From an uncultured Oscillospiraceae bacterium (GTDB taxonomy: Bacteria > Bacillota > Clostridia > Oscillospirales > Oscillospiraceae), in NCBI GenBank assembly GCA_910585265.1, contig CAJUCA010000004.1, positions 1-64,000 on the forward strand: a DNA stretch of 64,000 nt. Direction: 5' to 3'. The translations under genes and the position numbers were made by a program. The stretch's first letter is position 1. Every line of letters starts with the position of its first letter. This document shows, piece after piece, positions 41,074 to 50,274 of this stretch. Under the pieces are notes generated by a model that saw nothing but the letters and a program-made list of their open reading frames with translations, did not search any database and was not told where the DNA came from.

Positions 41074-42401
41074 GCCACGAATTACAGAACATCCCGCCCA
41101 TCTGGACGGTGCTGTTCCACTGGTGGGCCTGTCTGCTATACGTAGGGTTGCTTCCCGTGCGGCGGGACAAGAAGACCTGCGTTGCCGTGGCCCTGGTCCT
41201 ACTGCCGGCTTGGGTCCCCTATATGTGGGTCATCGCGCCGCTGGACGGCGGCCTTTTCAACCTAGGGATGGCGGGCTTCGCGGCGCTGACCCTGCTCCCC
41301 TTCCTGCTGCTATGCAAGGGAGGTGTGCGCAACTACATCTATTACTGCGCCCGGGCCTTCATCCTGGGAGGCTTCACGGTGTCGCTGGCCTGGCAGTTTT
41401 ACATCTACTACAGCCTTCGGCTGGTCTGGCTGGAGGCTTTCGGGGCCCAGGCGGCCTTTATGATGCTGCTGGGCGGCGGGGTGTACCTGGTGATGTGGCT
41501 GCTGGAAAAGAGCCATGGCCGGGAGATGCGGGAGATGGACATACGCCGGCCCACCTGCCTGGGGGCGGCGGCCATCGCCCTCATCATCTACATCCTCAGC
41601 AGCCTGAGCTATACCGCGGTGAAGACCCCCTTTACCACTACAGTGGAGGCGGAGGCCTTCAACATCCGCACGATCGTCTACCTGGGGGGCGTGGCCATTT
41701 TGTACGCCTATCATTTGCAGCTGTGCGAATCCTACGCCCTGCGGGAGGTGAACGCACTGCAAAATGTGCTGGACATGCAATACGCCAACTACCAGCACAG
41801 TCAGGAGTCCATCGACATGGTGAACCGGAAATATCATGATCTGAAGCACCAAATCGCGGTGCTCCGGTCGGAGATCGGCGCCGAGCAGAAGCTGGACTGT
41901 CTGGACCAGATCGAGCGGGAAATCAAGGCCTACGAGAGCCAGAACCAGACGGGCAATAAGGTGCTGGACGCCATCCTCACCACCAAGGCCGCCTACTGCC
42001 TGGACCATGGGATCGCCTTCACCTGTGTGGCGGATGGCAGCGCCCTGGACTTTATGGGGGTGGTGGAGGTGAGCGCCATCTTTGGCAACGCGCTGGACAA
42101 CGCCATCGAGGGTGTCTCCAAACTGCCCGACCCGTCCCAGCGGCTGATCCGGCTGTCCGTGGCCCGGCAGAAAGGCTTTTTGCGCATCAAGGTGGAAAAC
42201 CGCTGCGTGGACGGGCTGGCGGTGGAAGGAGAGCTGCCCCGGACCACCAAGGCGGACAGCAGCCAGCACGGCTACGGGTTGAAAAGTATCCGGGCTACGG
42301 CGGAGAAATACGGCGGCACGGTGACTGTTCAGGCAGAGGGCGGCTGGTTCACCTTGGGGGTGCTGGTCCCCATCCCGGCGGCGAAGAAAACAGTGGAATA
42401 A
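41070..42401 (+). CDS. GHKL-type sensor histidine kinase
   Basis: A 443-residue protein with about six transmembrane helices in residues 1-235 and a coiled linker (LREVNALQNVLDMQYANYQH). An H-box-like KYHDLKHQI gives the candidate phospho-histidine. The C-terminal GHKL ATPase has its N-box (GNALDNAIE) and G-box (GYGLKSI). This is the layout of AgrC/LytS-related kinases paired with LytTR regulators. GTG 41070 overlaps the regulator stop. The signal it senses is unknown; no extracellular domain is visible, so it may detect a ligand in the membrane or cytoplasm. Confidence 0.88.
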   Translation: MSHELQNIPPIWTVLFHWWACLLYVGLLPVRRDKKTCVAVALVLLPAWVPYMWVIAPLDGGLFNLGMAGFAALTLLPFLLLCKGGVRNYIYYCARAFILGGFTVSLAWQFYIYYSLRLVWLEAFGAQAAFMMLLGGGVYLVMWLLEKSHGREMREMDIRRPTCLGAAAIALIIYILSSLSYTAVKTPFTTTVEAEAFNIRTIVYLGGVAILYAYHLQLCESYALREVNALQNVLDMQYANYQHSQESIDMVNRKYHDLKHQIAVLRSEIGAEQKLDCLDQIEREIKAYESQNQTGNKVLDAILTTKAAYCLDHGIAFTCVADGSALDFMGVVEVSAIFGNALDNAIEGVSKLPDPSQRLIRLSVARQKGFLRIKVENRCVDGLAVEGELPRTTKADSSQHGYGLKSIRATAEKYGGTVTVQAEGGWFTLGVLVPIPAAKKTVE

Positions 42402-42407
42402 AAAGGC

Positions 42408-42455
42408 AAAAGCACCCGGATTCGGCGAAATGCCGAATATCCGGGTGCTTTTCTT
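42408..42455 (+). terminator. Terminator after the two-component operon
   Basis: AAAAGCACCCGGAT (from 42408) pairs with ATCCGGGTGCTTTT, ending near 42452, around an inner CGGC/GCCG stem, followed by CTTGTT. Strong long hairpin. Confidence 0.85.
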
Positions 42456-42482
42456 GTTGAAATCCACGAATGCTCCAACGGA

Positions 42483-42545
42483 TTGTGATGGGAAATCGAC
42501 GGTTTGTGAAAAATCGCTCAAAAGCAGCTCCTGCTTTGCTATACT
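42483..42545 (+). promoter_or_regulatory. Candidate regulated promoter of the GH78/transporter/GH3 operon
   Basis: TATACT (42540-42545) is a plausible -10. Upstream are two TTGTGA direct repeats (42483-42488 and 42504-42509), 21 bases apart and both followed by AAATCG-like sequence. An inverted repeat AAAGCAG/CTGCTTT (42521-42527 and 42531-42537) lies just before the -10. No good -35 is visible, which fits activator-dependent transcription. The LytTR regulator upstream is the obvious candidate. Confidence 0.4.
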
Positions 42546-42610
42546 TTTATCACAAAGCGACGAGCGCCTTTTGGGAACATCCGAAGGGCTTCAAAGGGGG
42601 AGGGGTGTTC

Positions 42611-45175
42611 ATGCTGGGCATCACACATTTTACGGTGGAAGGGCTGTCTGAGGGCTGTGTCACAGACGAAAAGCGGCCCCGGTTTTCCTTCGCCCTGGAG
42701 AGCAGCAGGGCGGGAGCCAGGCTGAAACGGGCGGTCCTCCATGTGGGGAACTGGGAGACTGGGGCGGACAGCCAGATTGCCATCCCCTATGGCGGACCGG
42801 CGCTGAAGCCGTTTACCGTATACACCGCCCGCCTGACGGTGGAGGACGGCACGGGAGAGACCGCTCAGGCAAAGCTCATCTTCGAGACCGGGCGGCTGGA
42901 CACGCCCTGGACCGGGAAGTGGATCAGCGACCCGGCATACTGTTTTACGGAAAAAAAGGTGTCCCCCCGGCCCATGACATTCCGGAAGTGGGTCCGGACG
43001 GACAAGAAGATTGCCTCGGCCCGGATCTATGCCACCGCCATGGGCATTTATGAGCTGACAGTGAACGGCCAAAAGGCCGGGGACCGCTATTTTGCCCCCG
43101 GCTTCACCTCATATAAAACCAACCTGCAATACCAGACCTATGACGTGACGGACCTGCTCACCGGGGACGATGTCCTCCAGGTGGTGGTGGCCGGGGGCTG
43201 GGCGGTGGGTTCCTTCGTGTTCACCCGCACCAACCGCAATGCGGCGGACCGCCAGGCCCTGCTGCTGGAGCTGCGGCTGACCTGCGAGGACGGCTCCGTT
43301 GAGATCATCGGCACCGACGAGAGCTGGCAGGTCACCGAGGAAGGGCCTTACCAGATGGCGGACTTCTACGACGGCGAGACCTATGACGCCACCGTCCGGG
43401 AGGAGGACATCCACTGGCGGCTGGCGGCCCGGGAAACCCTGCGGGTGCGGCCCCGGATCGCGGCTGACTACGGTGCGCCGGTGAAGGCCCACGAGCGGTT
43501 TGCCCCGGTAAGCTGTAACAGGTACCCTTCCGGCGTGCTCATTTACGACTTTGGCCAGAACTTTGCCGGAGTGGTGGAACTGAAGCTGAAGGGCAGAAAG
43601 GGCCAGGTGGTCACCGTCCGCCACGCGGAGATTTTGAACCCGGACGGCACGCTGAACACCCAATTCCTGCGCACCGCCAAGGCCACCGCCACCTATACCT
43701 GTGTGGATGGGGAGCAGACCTACTCCCCCCGGCTTACCTACATGGGTTTCCGCTACATCAGCGTGGAGGGCATTGAGGAAAAAAATCTGGAGGTCACTGG
43801 CGTAGCGCTGTACTCCGACCTGGAGCAGACCGGCAGCTTCGCCTGCTCCAACGAAATGCTGAACCAGCTCCAGAGCAACATCGTGTGGGGAGCAAAGTCC
43901 AACCTGGTGGACATCCCCACCGACTGCCCCCAGCGGGACGAGCGCATGGGCTGGACCGGCGATATTGCCGTGTTCTCCCCCACCGCCTGCTACAACTTCG
44001 ACATGGGCCGATTCCTCAACAAGTGGATGTTAGACGTGAAGGCGGAGCAGTTCCCCGGCGGCGGCATCCCCAACACGGTGCCCCGGTGCGGCTATGGCTT
44101 CCCCGCCACCATGCCGGACATGGCGGTGGACTGGTGGGACGACGCCTGTGTGCTGGTGCCCTGGGCGGAGCATCGGGCCCGGGGCGATGTGGAGATTCTG
44201 CGGAAATGCTACTCCGTGATGAAGAAGTATGTGAAGGCCTGCACCTTCTGGGCAGGGTTGCTTTCTACGGGAAAGAGGAAATACATCTGGCATACGCCCT
44301 CCGTATTCCACTTCGGCGACTGGGTGGCCCCGGACGTGCCCAAAATGAGCCAGTGGCAGGGCCGCAGCAAGTGGACTGCCACCGCCAGCCTGCGCAACAC
44401 CAGCGCCCTGTTGTCCCAAATCGCGGACATCCTGGGGGAGGAGGCCGATGCCGCCCATTACCGGGACCTGAGCGAAAAGGCAGCCGACGCCTACTGCTCG
44501 GTGTTCACAGACGGCAGCGGTAAGTTGCTGGAGGAGTTCCAGACCGCCTACGTCCTGCCTTTGTATCTGGATATGTTCCCCAATGAAGGGGTCAAAGCCA
44601 AAGCGGCGGACAACCTGGCAAAGCTGGTGGAGCAGAATGACCACTGCATCGGCACCGGCTTCCCCGGCACGCCCTACGTCCTGTTCGCTTTGGCGGACAA
44701 CGGCCATGTAGACACGGCCTATAATATGCTGCTAAACACCAAGTGCCCCTCCTGGCTGTACGAGGTAAAGATGGGGGCCACCACCATCTGGGAGCGCTGG
44801 GACGGTCTGGACGAGAACGGCGTGTGCCCCATCGGCGACGACGGCACCGACATGATGATCTCCTACAACCACTACGCCAGCGGCGCGGTGGGGGACTTCC
44901 TCTACCGCCGGGTGCTGGGTCTGGAGGCCGTGGAGCCGGGCTACAGGACCTTCGCTGTTAAGCCAATATTGGGGGGCGGGCTGACTTGGGCAAAGGGCAG
45001 TGTGCGCACCCCCTATGGTGAGGCCTCCGCAGAGTGGAAGATCGAAAACGGTACTTTCATCATCGTCATCCAAGTGCCCATGGGAACCACCTGTGAGCTG
45101 ACCCTCCCCGACGGTACAAAGAAAGTCTGTCACAGCGGCAGGCACGAGGATACCTGCAAGCTGTCAAATATCTGA
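42611..45175 (+). CDS. GH78 alpha-L-rhamnosidase
   Basis: An 854-residue protein without a signal peptide. It has the N-terminal beta-sandwich domains of Bac_rhamnosid enzymes, then the (alpha/alpha)6 barrel. The hallmark DCPQRDERMGWTGD lies near residue 440, with the general-acid-containing DERMGW. It ends with a C-terminal beta domain. It should release terminal L-rhamnose from imported oligosaccharides or glycosides. ATG 42611 follows GGGGGAGGGG; the frame upstream to 42470 has no ribosome site. A GPH sugar transporter lies immediately downstream. Confidence 0.92.
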   Translation: MLGITHFTVEGLSEGCVTDEKRPRFSFALESSRAGARLKRAVLHVGNWETGADSQIAIPYGGPALKPFTVYTARLTVEDGTGETAQAKLIFETGRLDTPWTGKWISDPAYCFTEKKVSPRPMTFRKWVRTDKKIASARIYATAMGIYELTVNGQKAGDRYFAPGFTSYKTNLQYQTYDVTDLLTGDDVLQVVVAGGWAVGSFVFTRTNRNAADRQALLLELRLTCEDGSVEIIGTDESWQVTEEGPYQMADFYDGETYDATVREEDIHWRLAARETLRVRPRIAADYGAPVKAHERFAPVSCNRYPSGVLIYDFGQNFAGVVELKLKGRKGQVVTVRHAEILNPDGTLNTQFLRTAKATATYTCVDGEQTYSPRLTYMGFRYISVEGIEEKNLEVTGVALYSDLEQTGSFACSNEMLNQLQSNIVWGAKSNLVDIPTDCPQRDERMGWTGDIAVFSPTACYNFDMGRFLNKWMLDVKAEQFPGGGIPNTVPRCGYGFPATMPDMAVDWWDDACVLVPWAEHRARGDVEILRKCYSVMKKYVKACTFWAGLLSTGKRKYIWHTPSVFHFGDWVAPDVPKMSQWQGRSKWTATASLRNTSALLSQIADILGEEADAAHYRDLSEKAADAYCSVFTDGSGKLLEEFQTAYVLPLYLDMFPNEGVKAKAADNLAKLVEQNDHCIGTGFPGTPYVLFALADNGHVDTAYNMLLNTKCPSWLYEVKMGATTIWERWDGLDENGVCPIGDDGTDMMISYNHYASGAVGDFLYRRVLGLEAVEPGYRTFAVKPILGGGLTWAKGSVRTPYGEASAEWKIENGTFIIVIQVPMGTTCELTLPDGTKKVCHSGRHEDTCKLSNI

Positions 45176-45190
45176 GAAAGGATGATTGCC

Positions 45191-46651
45191 ATGTCCAAGA
45201 AACAAGAGGGGTTCTGGAGCACCCCCCTCACCAGCTCCCTGGTGAAGTCCCAGGATGTAAAGCTGCCGGAAATGCTGTTCGGCTACTTTATCGGCCCCTT
45301 CGGAGCGCTGTTGTCCTCTGGCATCTTCACCAGCTTCCTGAACAAGTACTTCACAGACGTGCTCCGGCTGGATACCGGTTTCCTGTCTGCCCTCCAGCTG
45401 GTGTCCACCCTGCTCATCGTAGCGGCCAACCTCATCGTGGGCCAGCTTATCGAGCGCACAAAAGCTCTGGCGGGCAAAGCCCGGCCCTGGGTGCTTCTGT
45501 CTGCCCTGACCCTCAGCGTGTCCAGCGTGCTCATGTTCATCGTCCCCTTTGAGGGTATGGCCAAAATGGTGTGGATCGCCATCGCTTATAACCTGTACTA
45601 CGCCGTGGCCTATCCTATCTACAACACTGCCAACTCCACCCTGATTCCCGTGTCCACCCGGAACAGCCAGCAGCGGGGGGCCTTGGCCTCCTTCACCAAC
45701 GTGGCCGGCCTGGGGGTCATGGGCGTGGGCTCCATGGTGTTCCCCATGCTAGTATCCAACGTGATGAAGGAAGACCAGAATATGTGGTTCCTGGTGATGC
45801 TGGGTGTGGCCATCTTCACCGGCCTGACCATCTACCTCCAGTTCAAGTTCACCCGGGAGCGGGTCACCGAGGAGAGCATGGGGACGTCCGACAGCGCCGC
45901 CCAACCCAAGACCGCTTCCATGGGCGAGCAGCTCAAGGCCGTCACCAGCGAGAAGTGGTGGTGGATCGCCATCCTGTTTTATATGGGCTTCCAGTGGAGC
46001 GGCGCTATGAAGAACGGCTCCATGAGCTATTTCTGCCAGTGGGTGGTGGACAGTTCCATGCTGAGTGGAGACTACGGCGCGGCCCAGTCCCTGCTGGCGA
46101 TTTTGGGCGCGATCCCCATGGCCGCAGCGGCCGCGTTGGTGGTCCCTCTGGCCAACAGGTTCGGAAAACGCATGGTCACCATTGCGGGTATGCTGCTGGG
46201 CGTCGCGGGCGGTGTCATCGCTGGCCTGGGCGGCGGCAGCATCATTCCCGTGGCCATCGGCGTGGCGCTGAAATGCCTGGGCTCCGCCCCGGCCTGCTAC
46301 CTGATCCTGGCCATGCTGGCCGACGTCATCGATCACATCGAGTTCACCAGCGGCATCCGCACCGACGGGCTCACCATGTCCATCTACAGCTCCATCATGG
46401 TGGCCGCCACCCCGGTGTGCAACGCCATCTTCATGGCCATGCTGGGCGCTTCCGGCTACATGGCGCCCCCGGAGGACGCCGCCGCTGCCGCCGCCATGAC
46501 CCAGTCCGCCGCTGTCCAGTCCACCATCAGCATCAGCTATATCTGGATTGAGACCATTGCCTACGCCGCCTGCGCCGCCCTGATGCTCCTCTGGACGGTG
46601 GAAAAGAACCTCCCCGAGGAGCAGAAGGCCATCGCCGAGCGCAAGAAGTAA
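45191..46651 (+). CDS. GPH-family glycoside:cation symporter
   Basis: A 486-residue integral membrane protein with about 12 helices. The early segment ARPWVLLSA and a later LADVIDHIEFTSG fit the glycoside-pentoside-hexuronide (MelB-like) transporter family of the MFS. These import sugars with Na+ or H+. Its place between the rhamnosidase and a GH3 suggests it carries rhamnose-containing oligosaccharides or disaccharides. ATG 45191 is preferred for its spacing to GAGAAAGG; ATG 45182 is alternative. Confidence 0.85.
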   Translation: MSKKQEGFWSTPLTSSLVKSQDVKLPEMLFGYFIGPFGALLSSGIFTSFLNKYFTDVLRLDTGFLSALQLVSTLLIVAANLIVGQLIERTKALAGKARPWVLLSALTLSVSSVLMFIVPFEGMAKMVWIAIAYNLYYAVAYPIYNTANSTLIPVSTRNSQQRGALASFTNVAGLGVMGVGSMVFPMLVSNVMKEDQNMWFLVMLGVAIFTGLTIYLQFKFTRERVTEESMGTSDSAAQPKTASMGEQLKAVTSEKWWWIAILFYMGFQWSGAMKNGSMSYFCQWVVDSSMLSGDYGAAQSLLAILGAIPMAAAAALVVPLANRFGKRMVTIAGMLLGVAGGVIAGLGGGSIIPVAIGVALKCLGSAPACYLILAMLADVIDHIEFTSGIRTDGLTMSIYSSIMVAATPVCNAIFMAMLGASGYMAPPEDAAAAAAMTQSAAVQSTISISYIWIETIAYAACAALMLLWTVEKNLPEEQKAIAERKK

Positions 46652-46715
46652 ACCTGTGAAGCATAGCCCTCCGGGGCTTTGTGGATAGAGGAAATCAGAA
46701 TCAGGAGGGAAAAAC

Positions 46716-49700
46716 ATGAACGCAAGCAAGAAATCCGGTCGGGGCTCGCAGCGTCTGTGGCGCGGCCTGACCACCGTCACCGCCTCCGTGCTGGCCCTGG
46801 CGCTGTGCGCCCAGCCGCTGGTCAGCGCCAACCGCACGGACCTCGACAAGTTTTTGAGGACCCAGAGCAGCAAAATCGTGACCGACGACAGCGACAGCCA
46901 GGATCTGTTCGCCTACAAGTCCGACTACACCAGCACCACCGAGTTGCTGGACGCCATCGAGGACCTGGGTGAGCGCATGAGCGAGGAGGGCACCGTCCTG
47001 CTGAAGAACAACGGGGCGCTCCCCCTGTCCGCCGGGGAGAAGGGGAAGGTTTCCCTGCTGGGCTTCTCCAGCTACTACCCCCTCATGGGCGGCATTATGG
47101 GCTCCAGCCTCACCCCCAACCAGGGCACCGACGCCGACACCGTGGACCTGGTCCAGGCCCTCACCGCCCGGGGATTCACCCTGAATCCTGACCTTCAGCC
47201 CCTGTACCAGTCCTTGGAGTCCACCTTCGCCACTGAAGTGCAGACCTGGGCCGGCAGCGTCACTTACAACACGCTCACCGCCCCCAGTGTCGGCGGCGTG
47301 TTCTCCAGCAAGGAGCCCTCTCAGTCCGCCCTGACCGGGGCAGACGCCAACTGGAAAAACGGCCTGTCCGACTACAATGTGATGATCGTCACCATTGCCC
47401 GGGCGGCCAGTGAGAACGCCACCTATCTGCCCGGCGAAGCGGGGGTGGACCCCTCTCAGAACCTGAACCAGGCTGACCCCCTGGGCCTGTCCGACGACGA
47501 GCGGGACCTGATCCAGGCCGCTGTGGAGGCCAAGGGAGCCGACGGCAAGGTCATCGTACTGCTGAACAGCGCCAGCGCCCTGGAGGTGCAGGAGATCCAG
47601 GACAACGACGGCGTGGACGCCATCCTCCAGGCCGGCCTGCCCGGCGGCTACGGCTTCTACGGGGTGGCGGACATCCTGTCCGGCGACGCCAACCCCTCCG
47701 GCCACCTGTCTGACACCTATGCCGCGGACATCTCCGCCTCCCCTGCGGCGCAGAACTTCGGCAATTTTGAGTGGACCAACCCCGACCCCACTACCACCAC
47801 CAACTCCGCCATCGTCCAGGCTGAGGGCATCTACATGGGCTACAAGTACTATGAGACCCGGTATGCCGACGTGGTGCTGGGCCAGGGCAACGCCGGGGCC
47901 TGGGATTATGACAGCGAGGTCACCTATCCCTTCGGCTACGGCCTGAGCTACACCACCTTCGAGCAGACCCTGGACAGCCTCAAGGTGGACCTGGGTGAAA
48001 AGACGGTCACCGCTGAGGTCACCGTGAAGAACACCGGGGATGTGGCCGGTAAGGACGCCATCCAGCTCTACGTCTCTCTGCCCTACATCACCGGAGGGTT
48101 GGAGAAAGCCGCCGTTCAGCTGCTGGACTACGCAAAAACCGACGAGCTGGCCCCCGGCGAATCCAAGAGCTATACCCTGACGGCCGATATGCAGAACATG
48201 ACCAGCTGGGACAGCGAGGCGGACAACGCCGCCGGGACCAAGGGCTGCTTTGTGCTGGACGCGGGCGACTACCTGTTTACCGTGGGTGACGACGCCCATG
48301 ACGCAGTGAACAACGTGCTGGCCGCCCAGGGCGTCTCTGTGGGCGGCGACAGCGCCAACGTCAAGACCTGGACTCTGAACAGCCGGGACGGCGACACCTT
48401 CGCCCGCACCAAAAACGGCACCGCCGTGGAAAACCAGCTGGCCGACATGGATGTGAACTACTGGCTGCCCGGCACCGCCACCTACCTGTCCCGCTCCGAC
48501 TGGCAGGGCACCTGGCCCAAGACCTACTCCGGCCTCACCGCCACCGCCGAAATGCTGGATATCCTGGACAATGACATCTACGTCATCAGCCCGGACAACG
48601 GCGACCCGGCCTCTGTTACCTTCGGCGCGCAAAACGGCCTGACTCTGGCGGACCTGAAGGGCGTCACCGACCTGGACGACCCCCGCTGGTCCCAGCTCAT
48701 GGATCAGATCACCCTGGAGGAGTGCATGATCCGCACCGGCTTCGGCGGTACCTCCACCAAGGCCATCCCCTCCATCATGTCCCCCGAGGCCATCCAGAAC
48801 GACGGCCCCAACGGCATCTACTCCTACCCCCTGGGCCAGTACGCCAACACAGATGCCTCCACCGGCGACCCCTGCGCCGTAGAGGCCGACGATCCCAACC
48901 TGACCTACAAATTCGGAACCATGGCCGCTGCCCCCGTGGTGGGCCAGACCTTTAACAAGGACCTGGCTCGGGAGTTCGGAGAGGTGTGCGGCAACTACTC
49001 CCTGTGGGCCAACCTGACCATCTACTGGGGCTGCGGCACCAACCTGCACCGCGTTCCTTACAACGCCCGCAACCACGACTACTACTCCGAGGACCCGGTG
49101 CTCACCGCCGGTCAGGGCAACGAGTTTGTCCAGGCCGGTTTGAAATACGGCTGTCTGATCGCCCCCAAGCACCTGGCCTTCAATGACACCGAAATCAACC
49201 GCTCCGGCGTGGCCACCTTCATGACCGAGCAGCAAGCCCGCGAGAACGAGCTGCGGGGCACCCAGGCCATCGTTGAGAACGGGGCCCTGGCCCTTATGAC
49301 CGCCTACAACCGCGTGGGCGTCACCCAGGACAACGCCCACACCGGCCTGATTATGAACATTCTCCACGGCGAGTGGGGCTTTAAGGGCCTGATTTCCGAG
49401 GACTTTATCCAGGACGCCAATTACACCGCCCTCAAGGAGGCCGTCATGAACGGCGTGACCATGAGCTGCAACACCGGCGAGAATACCGCCGCCGCCGTGG
49501 CTGAGAAGTACGGTTACTGGACCGTGGACGCCGTGAGCAAGGACGCCCAGCTGATGGCCGCCCTCAAGCAGGCCATGACCTGGCAGAACTACGCCCTGGC
49601 CAACTCCAACGCCCTGGACGGCCTGTCCTCCAGCTCCCGGCTGGTGTCCGTGCGCACCTGGTACGACAACCTGGTCACCGGATTGCAGATCGGCTTTGGC

Positions 49701-49757
49701 GTGCTGACCGTGGCCTGTGCCGCTATGTATGTGATGTCCGCCAAAAAGAAAGACTGA
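46716..49757 (+). CDS. Membrane-anchored, domain-permuted GH3 glycosidase
   Basis: A 1013-residue protein. An N-terminal hydrophobic segment (~18-38) and a C-terminal one (~983-1006) suggest anchoring at both ends. The GH3 C-terminal and fibronectin-like domains come first (residues ~75-560: GEGTVLLKNNG-like start, YPFGYGLSYTTF, EVTVKNTGDVAGKDAIQLYV). The (beta/alpha)8 catalytic domain is second (~640-960: NDGPNGIYSYP, GTNLHRVPYNARNHDYYSED, APKHLAFND). So the usual domain order is reversed. The expected nucleophile S-D-W region reads LISEDF, with Glu at 895 and Asp at 896. Likely a beta-glycosidase acting outside the cell; substrate unknown. Confidence 0.8.
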   Translation: MNASKKSGRGSQRLWRGLTTVTASVLALALCAQPLVSANRTDLDKFLRTQSSKIVTDDSDSQDLFAYKSDYTSTTELLDAIEDLGERMSEEGTVLLKNNGALPLSAGEKGKVSLLGFSSYYPLMGGIMGSSLTPNQGTDADTVDLVQALTARGFTLNPDLQPLYQSLESTFATEVQTWAGSVTYNTLTAPSVGGVFSSKEPSQSALTGADANWKNGLSDYNVMIVTIARAASENATYLPGEAGVDPSQNLNQADPLGLSDDERDLIQAAVEAKGADGKVIVLLNSASALEVQEIQDNDGVDAILQAGLPGGYGFYGVADILSGDANPSGHLSDTYAADISASPAAQNFGNFEWTNPDPTTTTNSAIVQAEGIYMGYKYYETRYADVVLGQGNAGAWDYDSEVTYPFGYGLSYTTFEQTLDSLKVDLGEKTVTAEVTVKNTGDVAGKDAIQLYVSLPYITGGLEKAAVQLLDYAKTDELAPGESKSYTLTADMQNMTSWDSEADNAAGTKGCFVLDAGDYLFTVGDDAHDAVNNVLAAQGVSVGGDSANVKTWTLNSRDGDTFARTKNGTAVENQLADMDVNYWLPGTATYLSRSDWQGTWPKTYSGLTATAEMLDILDNDIYVISPDNGDPASVTFGAQNGLTLADLKGVTDLDDPRWSQLMDQITLEECMIRTGFGGTSTKAIPSIMSPEAIQNDGPNGIYSYPLGQYANTDASTGDPCAVEADDPNLTYKFGTMAAAPVVGQTFNKDLAREFGEVCGNYSLWANLTIYWGCGTNLHRVPYNARNHDYYSEDPVLTAGQGNEFVQAGLKYGCLIAPKHLAFNDTEINRSGVATFMTEQQARENELRGTQAIVENGALALMTAYNRVGVTQDNAHTGLIMNILHGEWGFKGLISEDFIQDANYTALKEAVMNGVTMSCNTGENTAAAVAEKYGYWTVDAVSKDAQLMAALKQAMTWQNYALANSNALDGLSSSSRLVSVRTWYDNLVTGLQIGFGVLTVACAAMYVMSAKKKD

Positions 49758-49774
49758 GACAGGAGGGAAATGCA

Positions 49775-50191
49775 ATGAAAAAATCCGTGGGATTCTTTAT
49801 GACTATCCTCTCCGCCGCCGCGGCGGCGGTGGGAGCGGCAGCCTATTTCATGAACTGCCGAACCAACTATTTCATCAATCTGGGCATTGACCCCGTGGTG
49901 ATGGGCTGTGCCGTGTGCGCCATCGTACTCCAGGCAGCCTATATCATAGTGACTCAAAAGGGGAACCAGCTGTGGACCGATATCCTGGCTGTACTGCCCC
50001 CGGTGCTGCTCATCGTGGCCACCATCACCCTGGCGGGCAGCCGCATCAGCGGCATTGCCTCCATCATGACCTTTGAGAACAACGCACAGAACATGGCCGA
50101 CCTGACCAGCGCCATCGTGGGCATCGCCGCCTGCCTCATCGCTACCATCGTGGGCATCGCGGCCTCCTTCTTCGATACGGTGAAGGAGTAA
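49775..50191 (+). CDS. Small multi-helix membrane protein linked to the GH3
   Basis: A 138-residue protein with four predicted membrane helices (MTILSAAAAAVGAAAYFM, VVMGCAVCAIVLQAAYIIV, ILAVLPPVLLIVATITL, AIVGIAACLIATIVGIAAS). It lies 17 bases after the GH3 gene behind AGGAGGG. Short membrane proteins of this type are often encoded beside double-anchored GH3 enzymes. Role unknown, possibly assembly or localisation. Confidence 0.65.
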   Translation: MKKSVGFFMTILSAAAAAVGAAAYFMNCRTNYFINLGIDPVVMGCAVCAIVLQAAYIIVTQKGNQLWTDILAVLPPVLLIVATITLAGSRISGIASIMTFENNAQNMADLTSAIVGIAACLIATIVGIAASFFDTVKE

Positions 50192-50214
50192 GCCAGGCAA
50201 GCCCTGACAGGAAC

Positions 50215-50242
50215 GCCCGCCCCGGCTCTTTGGGGCGGGCTT
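50215..50242 (+). terminator. GC-rich hairpin after the GH3 operon
   Basis: GCCCGCCCC (50215-50223) pairs with GGGGCGGGC (50232-50240), followed by only TT. Probable weak terminator before the lipoprotein gene. Confidence 0.55.
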
Positions 50243-50274
50243 CCGGTATACGACCTGCAAAAGGAGGGGAAACC

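Noticed and set aside
46701..49775. Long minus-strand open frame (1024 codons) opposite the GH3 gene
   Set aside because: Its composition is dominated by Gly, Val and His, and the plus strand encodes a clear GH3 enzyme; a codon-bias shadow.
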